A stretch of 64,000 nucleotides of DNA from Sporocytophaga sp. (GTDB lineage: Bacteria; Bacteroidota; Bacteroidia; Cytophagales; Cytophagaceae), in the NCBI GenBank assembly GCA_024707265.1, contig JANQAB010000005.1, positions 1 to 64,000 on the forward strand, written 5' to 3'. The first letter of the stretch is position 1, and each line of letters begins with the position of its first letter. Position numbers and translations under genes: made by a program. Positions 37,710 through 47,094 of this stretch are shown here, one piece after another. The notes under the pieces are model-generated. The model saw nothing but the letters and a program-made list of their open reading frames with translations, was not told the DNA's origin and searched no databases.

Positions 37710-37782
37710 TTTGTCATCCTGAGCTCTGCGAAGGATCTGAGGATTAAAGAAAAACAGATCCCTCGTTCCTCGGGATGACAAA
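37710..37782. repeat. Palindromic TTTGTCATCCTGAG element, copy 1
   Basis: Starts TTTGTCATCCTGAGC and ends with its inverse (GGGATGACAAA), with AGGATCTG and CAGATCCCTCG as inner arms, i.e. an imperfect palindrome of 73 bp. A longer relative is at 63637-63760. Such TGTCATCCTGAG-type palindromes resemble the REP/MITE-like elements found in many Bacteroidota; I make no claim about mobility. Confidence 0.6.
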
Positions 37783-37890
37783 AAAAGTTGAAAGCTTAAA
37801 GTTAAATTGAAAACATAAGGCATTCATAAAGTCCTGCTCCTTGTGGACGGGCAACTAACAAAAGATTTAAGTAAGAGTTAAATGGCAATT

Positions 37891-38850
37891 ATGAAAAAAT
37901 ATTACTTATCGGCCTTACTAGTATTAATATGTTCGGTATTTGCTTTGGGGCAGCAGAAACCGCAATATTCGCTATATATGGTTAACCCTTTTATGCTGAA
38001 TCCTGCGGTATCCGGTACTGAAGATTATACAGATATCAGATTAGGTTTCCGGAAACAATGGGTCAACTTTGAAGGCGCTCCTCGTACAATGTACCTAAGT
38101 GCACACACGGCTCTTGGTAAATCCAGAGTTACCAATAACAGGTCAAAGAATAAGAAAAATGGTTTTCATGGTGTCGGAGCTATCATCTCTAATGATGTTA
38201 TCGGTCCCACAAAAACCACGAACATAGATCTTGCTTATTCTTATCATCTGCAGGTAGCTAGTAATCTATTTGCTTCCTTAGGTATTATGGGTGGACTTCA
38301 GCAATATTCCTTAAATGCCAATATGCTGCATACTGCAAATCCAGACGATGCTCTGCTGGTAAGTTCTACCAATACTTCTCTTGCAGATATAAATACCGGA
38401 TTCTGGTTATATTCTGATAAGTTTTATGTCGGAGGTTCTATGGTTCAGGTGATGCCTCAAAAACTTTATAATGCAAAGGAAGGGGCTATCTCTTCGGGTA
38501 AGCTATCTCAGCATTATTTTGTAACGGCAGGTTATAGGTTCCCTATCGGATATGATTTTGCTCTTATTCCGTCTTTCTGTGTAAAAGCAGTTGATCCAGC
38601 GCCTGTTTCTTTTGATATCAATACAAAACTGAGATACAAAGACTTTTTATGGGCCGGGGTGTCTTATCGTAATACTGATGCCGTCGCATTTCTTGCAGGA
38701 GTTATCATTAACAATACATGGGACATAAGCTATGCCTATGATTATACAACAAGTGATATAAGACTTTATAGTGCAGGATCTCATGAAATTGTTGTCGGAT
38801 ATAGATTAAAACCGAAGAACAGGGTTATTTGTCCGTCGCACTTCTGGTAG
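37891..38850 (+). CDS. PorP/SprF family type IX secretion protein
   Basis: 319 aa from ATG 37891 (MKKYYLSALLVLICSVFALG, a signal peptide; an upstream ATG at 37882 would add three residues). The family pattern is clear: QKPQYSLYMVNPFMLNPAVSGTEDYTDIRLGFRKQWVNFEGAPRTMYLSAHT (read in part), then strands GFHGVGAIISNDVIGPT, FASLGIMGGLQQY, SFDINTKLRYKDFLWAGVSYR and DISYAYDYTTSDI, an outer-membrane barrel. SprF-type proteins attach to or export a partner type B cargo; here the CHU_C giant is directly upstream. The 243-base gap holds the heptads and the palindrome. Confidence 0.92.
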   Translation: MKKYYLSALLVLICSVFALGQQKPQYSLYMVNPFMLNPAVSGTEDYTDIRLGFRKQWVNFEGAPRTMYLSAHTALGKSRVTNNRSKNKKNGFHGVGAIISNDVIGPTKTTNIDLAYSYHLQVASNLFASLGIMGGLQQYSLNANMLHTANPDDALLVSSTNTSLADINTGFWLYSDKFYVGGSMVQVMPQKLYNAKEGAISSGKLSQHYFVTAGYRFPIGYDFALIPSFCVKAVDPAPVSFDINTKLRYKDFLWAGVSYRNTDAVAFLAGVIINNTWDISYAYDYTTSDIRLYSAGSHEIVVGYRLKPKNRVICPSHFW

Positions 38851-38852
38851 GA

Positions 38853-39050
38853 AGTGAACTGGGTATTTGATTGAACTGGGATTTGTGGGATTATTTTGTC
38901 TGAACTGGGATCCATGGGATTAAGGGATGGACAGGATTATCTACGAAGAGGATTTGTAGGATTGTGTGGATAAACAGGATTGATTGTCTGAACTGGGATT
39001 CATGGGATTAAAGGATAGACAGGATTATCTACGACTATCTTCGAATACAA
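38853..39050. repeat. GGAT-rich repeat array, left arm
   Basis: Contains TGAACTGGG four times (about 38854, 38872, 38900, 38988); the last two belong to an 88-base unit that opens TGTCTGAACTGGGAT at 38897 and 38985 and includes GGGATTAAGGGATGGACAGG and TATCTACGA. GGAT recurs every 8-10 bases. This arm is the reverse complement of the array at 39596-40033, so the two face each other across the GxxExxY gene. Confidence 0.75.
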
Positions 39051-39071
39051 GATATAGTTTTGAATTATATA

Positions 39072-39101
39072 AAGGGGGGCGAAAGCCACCCTTATTTTTT
39101 T
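39072..39101 (+). terminator. Hairpin terminator before the GxxExxY gene
   Basis: AAGGGGGGC (39072-39080), loop GAAA, GCCACCCTT (39085-39093), one mismatch, then T7. It would end transcription coming from the porP-like gene or the repeat arm. Confidence 0.6.
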
Positions 39102-39207
39102 ATTGTGGATTATCTTTGATTAAGAATTAGGTGCTTTTGAGATTTTTTTTGAATATTGATTATATTGCATCATTAATTTTTAATAAAGTTTTAACCAGCT
39201 AATTTTT

Positions 39208-39585
39208 ATGAAATACAGTGAATTGACCGGTCGGATAATCGGTTGTGCTATGGAGGTTCACAAGTCATTAGGAAACGGATTTCAGGAAGTTATTTATCAG
39301 AGAGCACTCGGGATCGAATTCGATTTTAAAAAATTGTTATATGTCCGAGAAGAGGAAAAACCTGTATTCTATCGTGACATACCAATAGGAAGCAGGAGGG
39401 TTGATTTTATAGTAGAGGATAATATCCTAATAGAGCTCAAAGCAATTTCTAAGTTGGAAGATGTACATCTTGCTCAAGCAATCAATTATATGGAAGCCTT
39501 TAAGATGGAGATATGCCTTCTTATTAACTTCGGATCCAGAAGCATGGAATTTCGGAGACTGGAAAATAAAAAGCTACTAAGGTAA
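39208..39585 (+). CDS. GxxExxY protein, PD-(D/E)XK nuclease-like
   Basis: 125 aa. GFQEVIY (residues 24-30) is the GxxExxY motif. The C-terminal half is the PD-(D/E)XK core: D66 in RRVDFIVEDN and E76, K78 in ILIELKA, the D-x9-E-x-K catalytic pattern, then a helix with LAQAINYMEAFKM. The family is small, widespread and uncharacterised. The gene stands alone between two inverted arrays of GGAT-rich repeats (38853-39050 and 39596-40033). A TATCTTTG at 39111-39118 fits the -7 element but lacks a TTG at the right distance. Could be a DNA-acting enzyme tied to these repeats; no biochemical evidence is visible. Confidence 0.88.
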   Translation: MKYSELTGRIIGCAMEVHKSLGNGFQEVIYQRALGIEFDFKKLLYVREEEKPVFYRDIPIGSRRVDFIVEDNILIELKAISKLEDVHLAQAINYMEAFKMEICLLINFGSRSMEFRRLENKKLLR

Positions 39586-39595
39586 ACTGATTCTT

Positions 39596-40033
39596 CACAT
39601 TCCAATCTCTCCTAATTTATCCTGTTTATCCCGCCCCATCCTATAAATCCTCTTCGCAGATAATCCTGTCGAAGATAATCCTGTCTATCCCTTAATCCCA
39701 TGGATCCCAGTTCAGACAATTAATCCCATGAATCCCATTTAGATAATTTATCCTATTTATCCACCCATCCCCTAAATCCTCATCGTAGATAATCCTGTCT
39801 ATCCCTTATTCCCATGGATCCCAGTTCAGACAAATAATCCCATGGATCTCTGTTTAGACAATTTATCCTATTTATCCACCTCATCCTCTAAATCCTCGTC
39901 GTAGATAATCCTGTCTATCCCTTAATCCCATGGATCCCAGTTCAGACAAAATAATCCCATAAGTCCCAGTTCAGACATTTTTTTCCTGTCTATCTTTCTC
40001 ATCCATGGATCCCAGTTCAGACAAAAAATCCCA
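39596..40033. repeat. GGAT-rich repeat array, right arm (inverted)
   Basis: Reverse complement of the left arm. CCCAGTTCAGACA occurs at 39706, 39820, 39936, 39965 and 40011; the first three are 114 and 116 bases apart and mark a unit that reads, in + sense, ATCCTGTCTATCCCTTAATC followed by CCATGGATCCCAGTTCAGACA. Units vary in length and have point differences. It is not a CRISPR: no fixed-length unique spacers. Confidence 0.75.
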
Positions 40034-40413
40034 CTTCTCCCATTTCCTCCCCATAAATAGCGAGCAGAATTTATTTGACTTTTTAGAATAGGAAAAATCC
40101 GTATAAAATTTAGCTTTTTACATTATTTTGAATAAATGTGGATAAAAAAATAAATACCTCAAGGGAAGTTTTTTATATATTTACAGCATTGCATTGAAAA
40201 ACAATGTTATAATGTGATTTTTTAGACCAGGCTATGTAAAATTGTTTAGATTTAAATAGAAAAAAAAATCTTACATTTTTTGCTTTAGATTTAAATATGA
40301 AGGAAATTTATATAGATGAATAGTGCATTCGTCTATGTAATTAATGCACTGGTCTAGATTTTAAAAATCCGTCTTATAGAATTTATTTATACACTTTTAA
40401 ATTATTTTTTATA
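40034..40413. promoter_or_regulatory. AT-rich leader with nested inverted repeats before the 1536-aa gene
   Basis: No gene. Inverted repeats: TAGACCAG (40223-40230) with CTGGTCTA (40349-40356), and AGTGCATT (40322-40329) with AATGCACT (40343-40350), the latter inside the former. Also ATAGATGAA/TTCGTCTAT at about 40313-40335, one mismatch. Likely operator or leader structure of the downstream operon; mechanism unknown. Confidence 0.4.
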
Positions 40414-43400
40414 GTGAATTATTGGTTTCACCTCATATCAGAAATAAAAAGTATCAGGTTTGGCGTTCTGATTGTTCTTTTGATTTTTTCAGGAGTTTCA
40501 GATTGTATTGCACAGGAAAAGACGATTTCAGCTGGTCTGGAAGGGCTCAAGAGTATTGAAAGTATCAATAACAGGGCGTCTGTGATAATGGATTCCATTG
40601 ATAAGTACTATGATAAAGTTGCGAATTCCGGTGCATACCAAACCCTTATAGACGGCCAAAATCTCAAACTGCCTTATGCTATTCTGGGCAAACCGAAAGA
40701 TAAGAAGGAACAGAATGATCAGGTAGAAAAGAACTACATGATCATTGTAAATAAGATTAACCTGGATCCGGTAAGAGGAATGACAGCTGAAATTTCAATG
40801 AAGCTGATGCTGAAGACAGGTAAATTCCTTTATTTCATGGCTGATAATGTCCCTCTTTCTAAATCAGGTAAACTTAGAGGGGAAATGAGTCTTTTCCTTG
40901 TCAAAACTGATTCTATTTCAATAGGTGAGGGTTATAAAGTGGTGTTTAAGGGCATGGATAATCCTAATAGGGCCTATTCATATGTTACATTTGATTGCAG
41001 GGGTTTTAAAGAGATCTACCTCAATGGTCAGTTAAAATTTAATCAAAACGCTATTGTTGAGTATAATGAAAAAGGCGAAAAAGCCAAACGACCATTTAAG
41101 CTTGATTTTTTTGTAAATGCGGATAAGTTATCCAACCTGGTTGTTTCTCTTTATAATATCCCCCCGTTTGAGTTCGCAAGGCTTCCAGGCTTTAAATGTA
41201 CCATTGATACTTTAGTCCTTGATAAAAGCGATAAAAGAAATGCACCTAAGTTTTCTCTTCCCCAATGGTATCTGGATTCGCTACAAAAGAAAGAACCAGG
41301 CCTGAATCAAAGTCTTTATGGTTCCGATCTCTGGGAAGGGGTTTACATACCTTCTATAAAAATAATTATTCCCCGGAGCATGAGTGAAGGTGCTCCTAAA
41401 GAAATAACACCTGTTTCAGTAAGAAGCATTATCGTTGATGCAAATGGCATCACCGCTTTGGCATCTGCAGGCAATATACTTGGTAATGCAAAAGGTAATG
41501 GCGACGGCGATATGAAGGGATTTAAATACCATATAGATTCACTCAGGATAAATGTCATAGCTAACACACTTTCGCGTGCAGGATTTTATGGTGGAATGAG
41601 TTTCCCGGTTTGCAAGCAGGATTCCAAAGTTGCTTTTGGATTAACCCTTTCAAGAAATATGAAAGATGATTCGGAATTGAATTATGATGGGTATGGACTG
41701 CTTAAGGCAAATCTGAATATGAATGCTTTTGGAATGGCTCAATTAGGGCTTACTAATTTGAGACTTGATTTTCAATACAGAGACAAGCAGTTTTTCCCAA
41801 AAGCAACAATCGATGGAAGTATTATAATTGCGGTAACGAAGAAAAACGATGATCCTGCTGCAAAGCCCGATTCAACACCTGCAGGTAATTTCGGTGTAGA
41901 GTTTGGCGGGCTTGTAGTGTCCAGCGAAGCACCATACATAGGGCAGGCAAAAGACTTTTTTATGCGGATAAAAACGGGAGACCTCTCATCCAAAATGGCG
42001 GGTTTACCGGTCACTATCAAAGATCCGATTTTTAAATTTGAAAATGGTAATCAACGGTTTGGACTCGGATTGACTCTTGGTATTCACCTTACCAAATCCA
42101 GTGGCAATTCCAGTGAAAGTTCTAGTGGCTTTGGCGGTGAGGCTACATTTTTTATATGGACTAAAAGAAATGCTTCAACCAAAAAGTGGGGATATGATGA
42201 TTTTCAGCTGACCGCTATCAACATAGGTGCCGACCTTGGTGCTGTTAAGTTACATGGCAGCCTCGAAATGTTCAATAATGATTTGGTTTATGGAAAAGGT
42301 TACTGCGGAAATCTATCACTGGATATCATAGACAAGATAAAAGTAGAAGGAGCTGCTATATTCGGACGAAAATCAACTGTAGCGGAACCTCTTACGAAAG
42401 AAGTTGAAAATCTGCTTGCGGATGGTGGAGAGCTAAAATTCCCGTCAACGGATGAAGATACCAAAGCTCCTTCAGCTACCATGTATCGTTACTGGTTTTT
42501 AGATGCCAGGGTATCCTTTACTCCCGGTATTCCTATTGGAACAGGGATTGAAATCAATTCTTTTACCGGAGGTATTTATTATAACATGGCTATGGTCCCA
42601 CCAAATATGGAAGGGAAAAAGCCAACCACAGTAGAATGCAAGACGGTTTCCGGAAGAACCTATAATCCTGAAAAAGGCGTAGGCGGTTTGCTTGCGGGTA
42701 TTGGCCTGCAGTCTATGGGAGGAGGAAATGTCTTTAACGGAGATATCAACTTCGGTATAGAATTTAATTTAAACGGGATGGGCGTTCTGAGGCTTGCTAC
42801 CTGGGGAGGTGTTAATTTCATAACCATGAACTTTTCTCCTTCCGGTGTGGAAGCAGTAGCATCTAAAATGAGTCCTAAAGGATTAGGAGAAAATACAGAG
42901 ACGGAAACAAGAGCTTCAGAGCCTCCAAAGTCATCCATTGCAGCCAGTTGGTTTGTGCAGTATGATGTCCCTAATAAAACTTTGCAGGGCGACTTTGATA
43001 TCTATATGAATCTGGCTGGTGTGATCAAAGGAAATCAGGGAGGTAATAAGGCCGGAAGAATCTCCATTTATGCTTCAGGAATAGAGAAGAAGTGGTACCT
43101 CTATGTCGGTAAACCTGTAGAAGGAGAAATGATAGGAGTGAATGTTGCAGGGCTTGCTGATATAGGAGGATATTTCTGTGTCGGAAGTGTGCTCCCCATA
43201 CCGCCGATAGCGCCTATGCCTCCGGAGATCGGAAAAGTTGTTGATATTGATTATGATCTGCTTGCAATGGGCGGGGGAATGTCTCTGGGCTCTCGCTTAA
43301 AAGTCCAGGGATTTGCAGGGGCGAACATACCTTTATGTAATATAAAAGTAGGATTTGATTTTCTTTTGCTATCGGGATTTGATTTGCTGATCGCTCAGTC

Positions 43401-45024
43401 TACCTTGCCTGTCTATTGTAACGGAAGCGGAGAACGTGGTATAAACAGATGGTATTCTACTGGTCAGGCTTATTTATATGGAGACGTAAGTTTAAAAGCC
43501 TCTTATTCCTGTTTTATTTCAGGAAGTGTAAATCTGATGACTTTATATATTAAAGCTTATGTTTTTGCGCAATTGCCTAAGCCTACATATCTGACAGGAG
43601 GATTAGAAGTTGGATTCAGAATAAAACGATTGGGTAGCTTTAAAAAAAGGATTAATATAGAAATTGGTGAAATTTGCGCTTCCAATACCCTGGAAACAGC
43701 GGTCAATTTCATTTCAGCCATAGATCCTGCATCAGATCAGAAGGATGTGCCTGTCGGGACTCCTATCAGAGTGTTTTTCTCAAATCCTATAGAAACCTTT
43801 ACCTATTCAATCAAAACTGGAGATAAGCCTAATACAATTTATCGTGCTCACATAGTAGAAGATTCAATTAAAGTATCTACTCCAAAAGGAAAAGTAAATG
43901 TAGAGCTTGATTTAAGTACTGATGGTGATCAGTTGACCATTCGTCCATTGAATGTTCTGCCTGAAAATACCTTGATTACTGTTACTGCAAAAGTAGTTAC
44001 ACAATATCGGACTCCAGACGGTTGGGTAAACGTTAAAGGGGCTGCAGAAACGAAAACAGTCACCTTTACGACTGCAGCAGAACAGAATAAAATACCAGTT
44101 ACGGATATCTATTATTCCTATCCATTACCGGATATGAAAAACTTTTATAAAAATGAATCGCGAACAGGTTATGTACGTCTATCGGTGTTGCCCAATAAAG
44201 CTGTGAAGCTGGCACCAGGATATGAGTTTAATATTGGTGTTTATAAAAACGGTCAGGAAGTTGACAGGTCTAATCAGATTCAGTATAAGGCGGTAAGCGG
44301 TGAGAATAATTTTACATTCGAGATCCCTACTATGAACCTGGACAACAATATCACTTATACACTTAAGATCATGAAGTCTCCGGTTGGGGATGCTTCGAAA
44401 GAATCATATACAAAGAATAATAATGTATCTGTTGGTACAATTGAAAGTGTTAAGCCTGATACTGTTATCCTGGAATATAACTTTACCACCAGCAGTAGCC
44501 AGACTTTTATTGCTAAAATGGGCTCTCTGAATACCACTTATTCAGAAGTGTTTGACGGAGTGATTGCTGCCGAACTTTCCCTGAACAAGGCGTCCAAAGG
44601 AACAGGCTCAAGAATTGAAGCATTGTCTGAACCTGAAATGAAAGGTTTTATAAATAAAGGAGTACAGGTCTGCGATCCTTTGGTTCAGTTTGGTGCCATT
44701 CAATATGATAAAGCTTCCATAGATCAACTTGAGGCAATTATCAAACAGATACCTGCTGTGGGTGCTAAGATAAGTAATAACACTAATGGGAGTGCTTATA
44801 CAACAGTCAATTCAATGCTTTCCGATCTTAATGACTATCTCACGAATGTGAATATGGAATGTCTGATCAAAGGTGAATGTAGTTCTGATCAAATAAGGAA
44901 GTTTACAATACCGAAAGGGACCTTTACGCTGCCCATAGGATATTATCTTCCCGGAGCAGATACTCCAAATCACGTATTTAATATTTCAATCAAACTTGAT
45001 AAGGATCTGATATTACCAAAATAA
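40414..45024 (+). CDS. Large secreted protein with bacterial Ig-like domain
   Basis: 1536 aa, GTG start. Signal anchor/peptide at 1-33 (FGVLIVLLIFSGVSDCIAQ). The first about 1090 residues are beta-rich with repeated GLGLTLGI/GVEFGGLVVS-type strands and several segments with EFNLNGMGVLRLATWGG character; I cannot assign them to a family. At about 1095-1220 a Big_5-type Ig-like domain is visible (FISAIDPASDQKDVPVGTPI to VTFTTAAEQ). C-terminal 300 residues unassigned. No CHU_C or Por tail is seen. The stop overlaps the next gene by one base (TAATG). First gene of the operon that ends in the giant adhesin, so likely a companion of it. Confidence 0.7.
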   Translation: MNYWFHLISEIKSIRFGVLIVLLIFSGVSDCIAQEKTISAGLEGLKSIESINNRASVIMDSIDKYYDKVANSGAYQTLIDGQNLKLPYAILGKPKDKKEQNDQVEKNYMIIVNKINLDPVRGMTAEISMKLMLKTGKFLYFMADNVPLSKSGKLRGEMSLFLVKTDSISIGEGYKVVFKGMDNPNRAYSYVTFDCRGFKEIYLNGQLKFNQNAIVEYNEKGEKAKRPFKLDFFVNADKLSNLVVSLYNIPPFEFARLPGFKCTIDTLVLDKSDKRNAPKFSLPQWYLDSLQKKEPGLNQSLYGSDLWEGVYIPSIKIIIPRSMSEGAPKEITPVSVRSIIVDANGITALASAGNILGNAKGNGDGDMKGFKYHIDSLRINVIANTLSRAGFYGGMSFPVCKQDSKVAFGLTLSRNMKDDSELNYDGYGLLKANLNMNAFGMAQLGLTNLRLDFQYRDKQFFPKATIDGSIIIAVTKKNDDPAAKPDSTPAGNFGVEFGGLVVSSEAPYIGQAKDFFMRIKTGDLSSKMAGLPVTIKDPIFKFENGNQRFGLGLTLGIHLTKSSGNSSESSSGFGGEATFFIWTKRNASTKKWGYDDFQLTAINIGADLGAVKLHGSLEMFNNDLVYGKGYCGNLSLDIIDKIKVEGAAIFGRKSTVAEPLTKEVENLLADGGELKFPSTDEDTKAPSATMYRYWFLDARVSFTPGIPIGTGIEINSFTGGIYYNMAMVPPNMEGKKPTTVECKTVSGRTYNPEKGVGGLLAGIGLQSMGGGNVFNGDINFGIEFNLNGMGVLRLATWGGVNFITMNFSPSGVEAVASKMSPKGLGENTETETRASEPPKSSIAASWFVQYDVPNKTLQGDFDIYMNLAGVIKGNQGGNKAGRISIYASGIEKKWYLYVGKPVEGEMIGVNVAGLADIGGYFCVGSVLPIPPIAPMPPEIGKVVDIDYDLLAMGGGMSLGSRLKVQGFAGANIPLCNIKVGFDFLLLSGFDLLIAQSTLPVYCNGSGERGINRWYSTGQAYLYGDVSLKASYSCFISGSVNLMTLYIKAYVFAQLPKPTYLTGGLEVGFRIKRLGSFKKRINIEIGEICASNTLETAVNFISAIDPASDQKDVPVGTPIRVFFSNPIETFTYSIKTGDKPNTIYRAHIVEDSIKVSTPKGKVNVELDLSTDGDQLTIRPLNVLPENTLITVTAKVVTQYRTPDGWVNVKGAAETKTVTFTTAAEQNKIPVTDIYYSYPLPDMKNFYKNESRTGYVRLSVLPNKAVKLAPGYEFNIGVYKNGQEVDRSNQIQYKAVSGENNFTFEIPTMNLDNNITYTLKIMKSPVGDASKESYTKNNNVSVGTIESVKPDTVILEYNFTTSSSQTFIAKMGSLNTTYSEVFDGVIAAELSLNKASKGTGSRIEALSEPEMKGFINKGVQVCDPLVQFGAIQYDKASIDQLEAIIKQIPAVGAKISNNTNGSAYTTVNSMLSDLNDYLTNVNMECLIKGECSSDQIRKFTIPKGTFTLPIGYYLPGADTPNHVFNISIKLDKDLILPK

Positions 45025-47084
45025 TGAAGAAGCTACTTTTTATACCGTTTTTATTAATTGTCAGGCTTGCTTTTGGTCAATCTGACTCACTATTCCTGCT
45101 TCATTATTATCAGCCAGATAAAGGTTTAATGATTAAGTGGATTCCGAAATCTTATGAGGTATTTCAGGAAGGGTTCAAAACAGGATACAACCTTTACAGA
45201 GCTGAAGTTAAATCTGTAAATGGTGGGGAAAAAACAGGAGAATACATCAAGTTGAATACAGAGCCAATTTCTTTTTGGAAGAAAGAAAAACTGGATGCAG
45301 AGGTCAAGAAAGATCCGAATCTTGAAATAGCATTGATGTATATCAATAGCACAGAAGAAATGCTGAAAAGACCACCAGCCCAAAATCCTGCAGAAGCTGT
45401 ACAAGATGCGAATACCAAAGAAATGTTTCATCTGCTCGGATCTTTTACTGCTATAGGCAAAAACAAAGTAGCAGAAGCATTGGGAGTATATTTTCTGGAT
45501 AACACAGTAACTCCTGATAAGAAATACTTATACAAAATTGAAGTGGCAGGACAGGCTAAGATCAGAGGATATCTTCTCGTAATGCCTTTGAGAAATGCAA
45601 CCAAGGAAAAGACATTAGGAGTCAATGCAAGACTTACTCCCGGAGCTGTTTACCTTGACTGGTTTAATAACGGAAATAAAAACTTTCCTTATTTCAATGT
45701 TTACAGATCTGAGAAGAAGACCGGAACTTATGCTAAGTTGAATAAAATCCCCTTGGCGGGAACATCAGGTAATGCAGAGTTCTCAGAGAATACCTCCATG
45801 TACATCGATTCCATTCAGCAATACAACAAAACATTTTATTATAAAATTGTTGGGGTAAATGCTTTTGAATCGGAAGGTATTCCTTCAGATCCAGTGGAAG
45901 TTAAAACGTTTTACATGCTGAAAAACTATCCTGTTATAACAGATTCAAAAAATCCTCAAGGACAGGAAATAGAAATTTCCTGGGCTATTGATCCTGAAGA
46001 TAAACCTTATATCAAGGGGTATTCGGTTTTCAGATCAGATAAGGCAGATGGTTCCTATTTTAAAGTTCATAAAGACCTTCTTAAACCGGAGAAGCAGATC
46101 TTTCTTGATCAGACAGAAAAGGGCAGTTCAAACTACTACATCGTCTCTGCTTATGGAGCGAGCGGAGATTCCATGAATTCTCTTATGCACATGCGTTTGC
46201 TGGTAGATTCAATTCCTCCTTCCAAACCTGAAATAGTATTTGGCGTCTGTGATACGAATGGTATCGTGACCATCAGGTGGAAGAGGAATAAAGAAAAAGA
46301 CATGCTTGGATATAGGGTATTTAAGAATGACAGATTAATTGGGGAGCCATTAAGAGTAATACCAGGGCATACAGAGGATACTTTGATAGTTGATACAGTG
46401 AATCTGAAGAGACCTTTTAATAAAGTTTATTATCGTATTGCAGCCCTGGATAAGCATTTTAATCCTTCTGTACCTTCTGAATATTTTCATGTAGTGCTGC
46501 CTGACCTGAATCCACCCACAAACGGATATTTTAAAGAGTATCAGGTAGGAATGAGCGGCATTTATCTAACCTGGGAAACAAGCAGTGCCTATGATCTGAA
46601 GAGTATGATCCTGCTGAGAAAAAGTGATGAAGAGTTTGAATATAAAACCATCAAGGTTTTCAGTGGGGACAGTCTTCATATTTCTGCTTACACAGACACC
46701 AGTACCAGAGCTTTTGTAAACTACCAGTATGTATTGGTGGCAGAAGATCTGGCAGGTCTGAAATCGGAGCAATCAAAGCCGATAACAGCGCAGCAGTTGG
46801 ATAAAAGAAAAATTCTTGCCGTATCTGAGCTGAAGGCTATTGTCAGTAAGGAAAACAAAATGATCAAGCTGAGTTGGCAGTATCCGGGAAATGCCAAAGG
46901 CTTTAAATTATACAGATCCAGAAACAACGGACCACTGGAAACTTATGAATTCATAGGTGGTGAAAAGCGTGAGTTCTATGACAAGTGGCTAAAGCCAAAA
47001 TCTAAATACACGTACCTGATGGTAGCAGAAATCAACGACGGTTACCAGTCAGGATACAGTAATAAAATTGAAGTGACTTATTGA
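45024..47084 (+). CDS. Secreted fibronectin type III-like protein
   Basis: 686 aa with signal peptide MKKLLFIPFLLIVRLAFGQ. Residues about 200-686 are a series of fibronectin-III-like modules of about 90-100 aa, each with a pattern like FNVYRSEKKTGTYAKLNKI and YKIVGVNAFESEGIPSDPV (others: GYSVFRSDKADGSY, GYRVFKNDRLIG, KSMILLRKSDEEFEY, GFKLYRSRNNGP). No sorting tail or enzyme motif. Its start overlaps the stop of the 1536-aa gene by one base and its stop is ten bases before the giant gene, so these are co-translated and probably act together at the cell surface. Confidence 0.82.
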   Translation: MKKLLFIPFLLIVRLAFGQSDSLFLLHYYQPDKGLMIKWIPKSYEVFQEGFKTGYNLYRAEVKSVNGGEKTGEYIKLNTEPISFWKKEKLDAEVKKDPNLEIALMYINSTEEMLKRPPAQNPAEAVQDANTKEMFHLLGSFTAIGKNKVAEALGVYFLDNTVTPDKKYLYKIEVAGQAKIRGYLLVMPLRNATKEKTLGVNARLTPGAVYLDWFNNGNKNFPYFNVYRSEKKTGTYAKLNKIPLAGTSGNAEFSENTSMYIDSIQQYNKTFYYKIVGVNAFESEGIPSDPVEVKTFYMLKNYPVITDSKNPQGQEIEISWAIDPEDKPYIKGYSVFRSDKADGSYFKVHKDLLKPEKQIFLDQTEKGSSNYYIVSAYGASGDSMNSLMHMRLLVDSIPPSKPEIVFGVCDTNGIVTIRWKRNKEKDMLGYRVFKNDRLIGEPLRVIPGHTEDTLIVDTVNLKRPFNKVYYRIAALDKHFNPSVPSEYFHVVLPDLNPPTNGYFKEYQVGMSGIYLTWETSSAYDLKSMILLRKSDEEFEYKTIKVFSGDSLHISAYTDTSTRAFVNYQYVLVAEDLAGLKSEQSKPITAQQLDKRKILAVSELKAIVSKENKMIKLSWQYPGNAKGFKLYRSRNNGPLETYEFIGGEKREFYDKWLKPKSKYTYLMVAEINDGYQSGYSNKIEVTY

Positions 47085-47094
47085 TATAAATGCT

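Noticed and set aside
37442..37717. 91-codon frame on the - strand at the end of the CHU_C gene
   Set aside because: It lies over the CHU_C sorting domain in antisense and has no features of its own.
39596..40033. CRISPR-like array
   Set aside because: Repeats are degenerate, of unequal spacing and with no unique spacers of fixed length; no cas gene nearby.
42660..42938. 92-codon frame on the - strand within the 1536-aa gene
   Set aside because: Typical shadow of a long gene; no independent support.
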